Of a stretch of 5,177 nt of DNA, positions 5,165 to 5,177 are shown one piece after another. Position 1 is the stretch's first letter, and every line of letters begins with the position of its first letter. This DNA comes from Oscillospiraceae bacterium (lineage in GTDB: Bacteria; Bacillota; Clostridia; Oscillospirales; Acutalibacteraceae): the NCBI GenBank assembly GCA_009786735.1, contig WQRM01000116.1, forward strand, positions 1 through 5,177, written 5' to 3'. The translations under genes and the position numbers were made by a program. The notes under the pieces were generated by a model. It did no database searches. It saw only the letters and a program-made list of their open reading frames with translations, and had not been told where the DNA came from.

Positions 5165-5177
5165 TGGAGTTTTATGG

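Noticed and set aside
1..5177. CRISPR array, tRNA or rRNA genes, transposase or phage genes
   Set aside because: The repeats are dispersed rather than regularly spaced, and no cloverleaf, rRNA-like sequence or recombinase motif was seen on either strand.

Overview
The window looks like chromosomal DNA from an anaerobic Bacillota (Firmicutes), probably an uncultured Clostridia/Oscillospirales-type gut bacterium. Three things suggest this: strong AGGAGG ribosome binding sites with textbook sigma-A promoters, a GC-rich genome carrying a two-subunit oxygen-sensitive class I fumarase and an EF-G-like paralog, and intergenic regions packed with short GC-rich hairpin repeats. The lineage is inferred from style and gene content, not from a marker gene.

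Layout. Positions 1-108 are a hairpin-rich repeat with perfect 12-bp terminal inverted repeats. Positions 122-1645 (minus strand) hold a class I fumarase/tartrate dehydratase-type hydro-lyase as two genes, alpha (806-1645) then beta (122-637). A 168-bp spacer between them is almost filled by a fold-back palindromic element (655-785). Positions 1646-1983 contain no gene but several repeat modules. A terminator hairpin (1984-2011) ends a minus-strand gene (2034-2600) for a small exported protein of unknown function with a hydrophobic C-terminus. A compact intergenic region (2601-2840) carries two divergent, near-consensus, extended -10 promoters. The right one drives an EF-G-like translational GTPase (2841-4850, TTG start), which ends at a clear intrinsic terminator (4896-4927). 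From 4933 to the window end there are no genes, only further copies of the repeat modules seen at 1-108 and 1705-1859.

How the parts relate. The fumarase subunits make one enzyme and are probably co-transcribed, despite the inserted palindrome. The exported protein and the EF-G paralog share a control region but have no obvious functional link. The EF-G paralog stands outside any ribosomal-protein operon. It lacks the usual catalytic histidine of the G3 motif but keeps the domain IV tip, so it is the most interesting protein here. The repeats are the other point of interest: copies differ by paired, stem-preserving substitutions and by a 48-bp indel between short direct repeats. I see no CRISPR array, tRNA, rRNA, transposase or phage gene.
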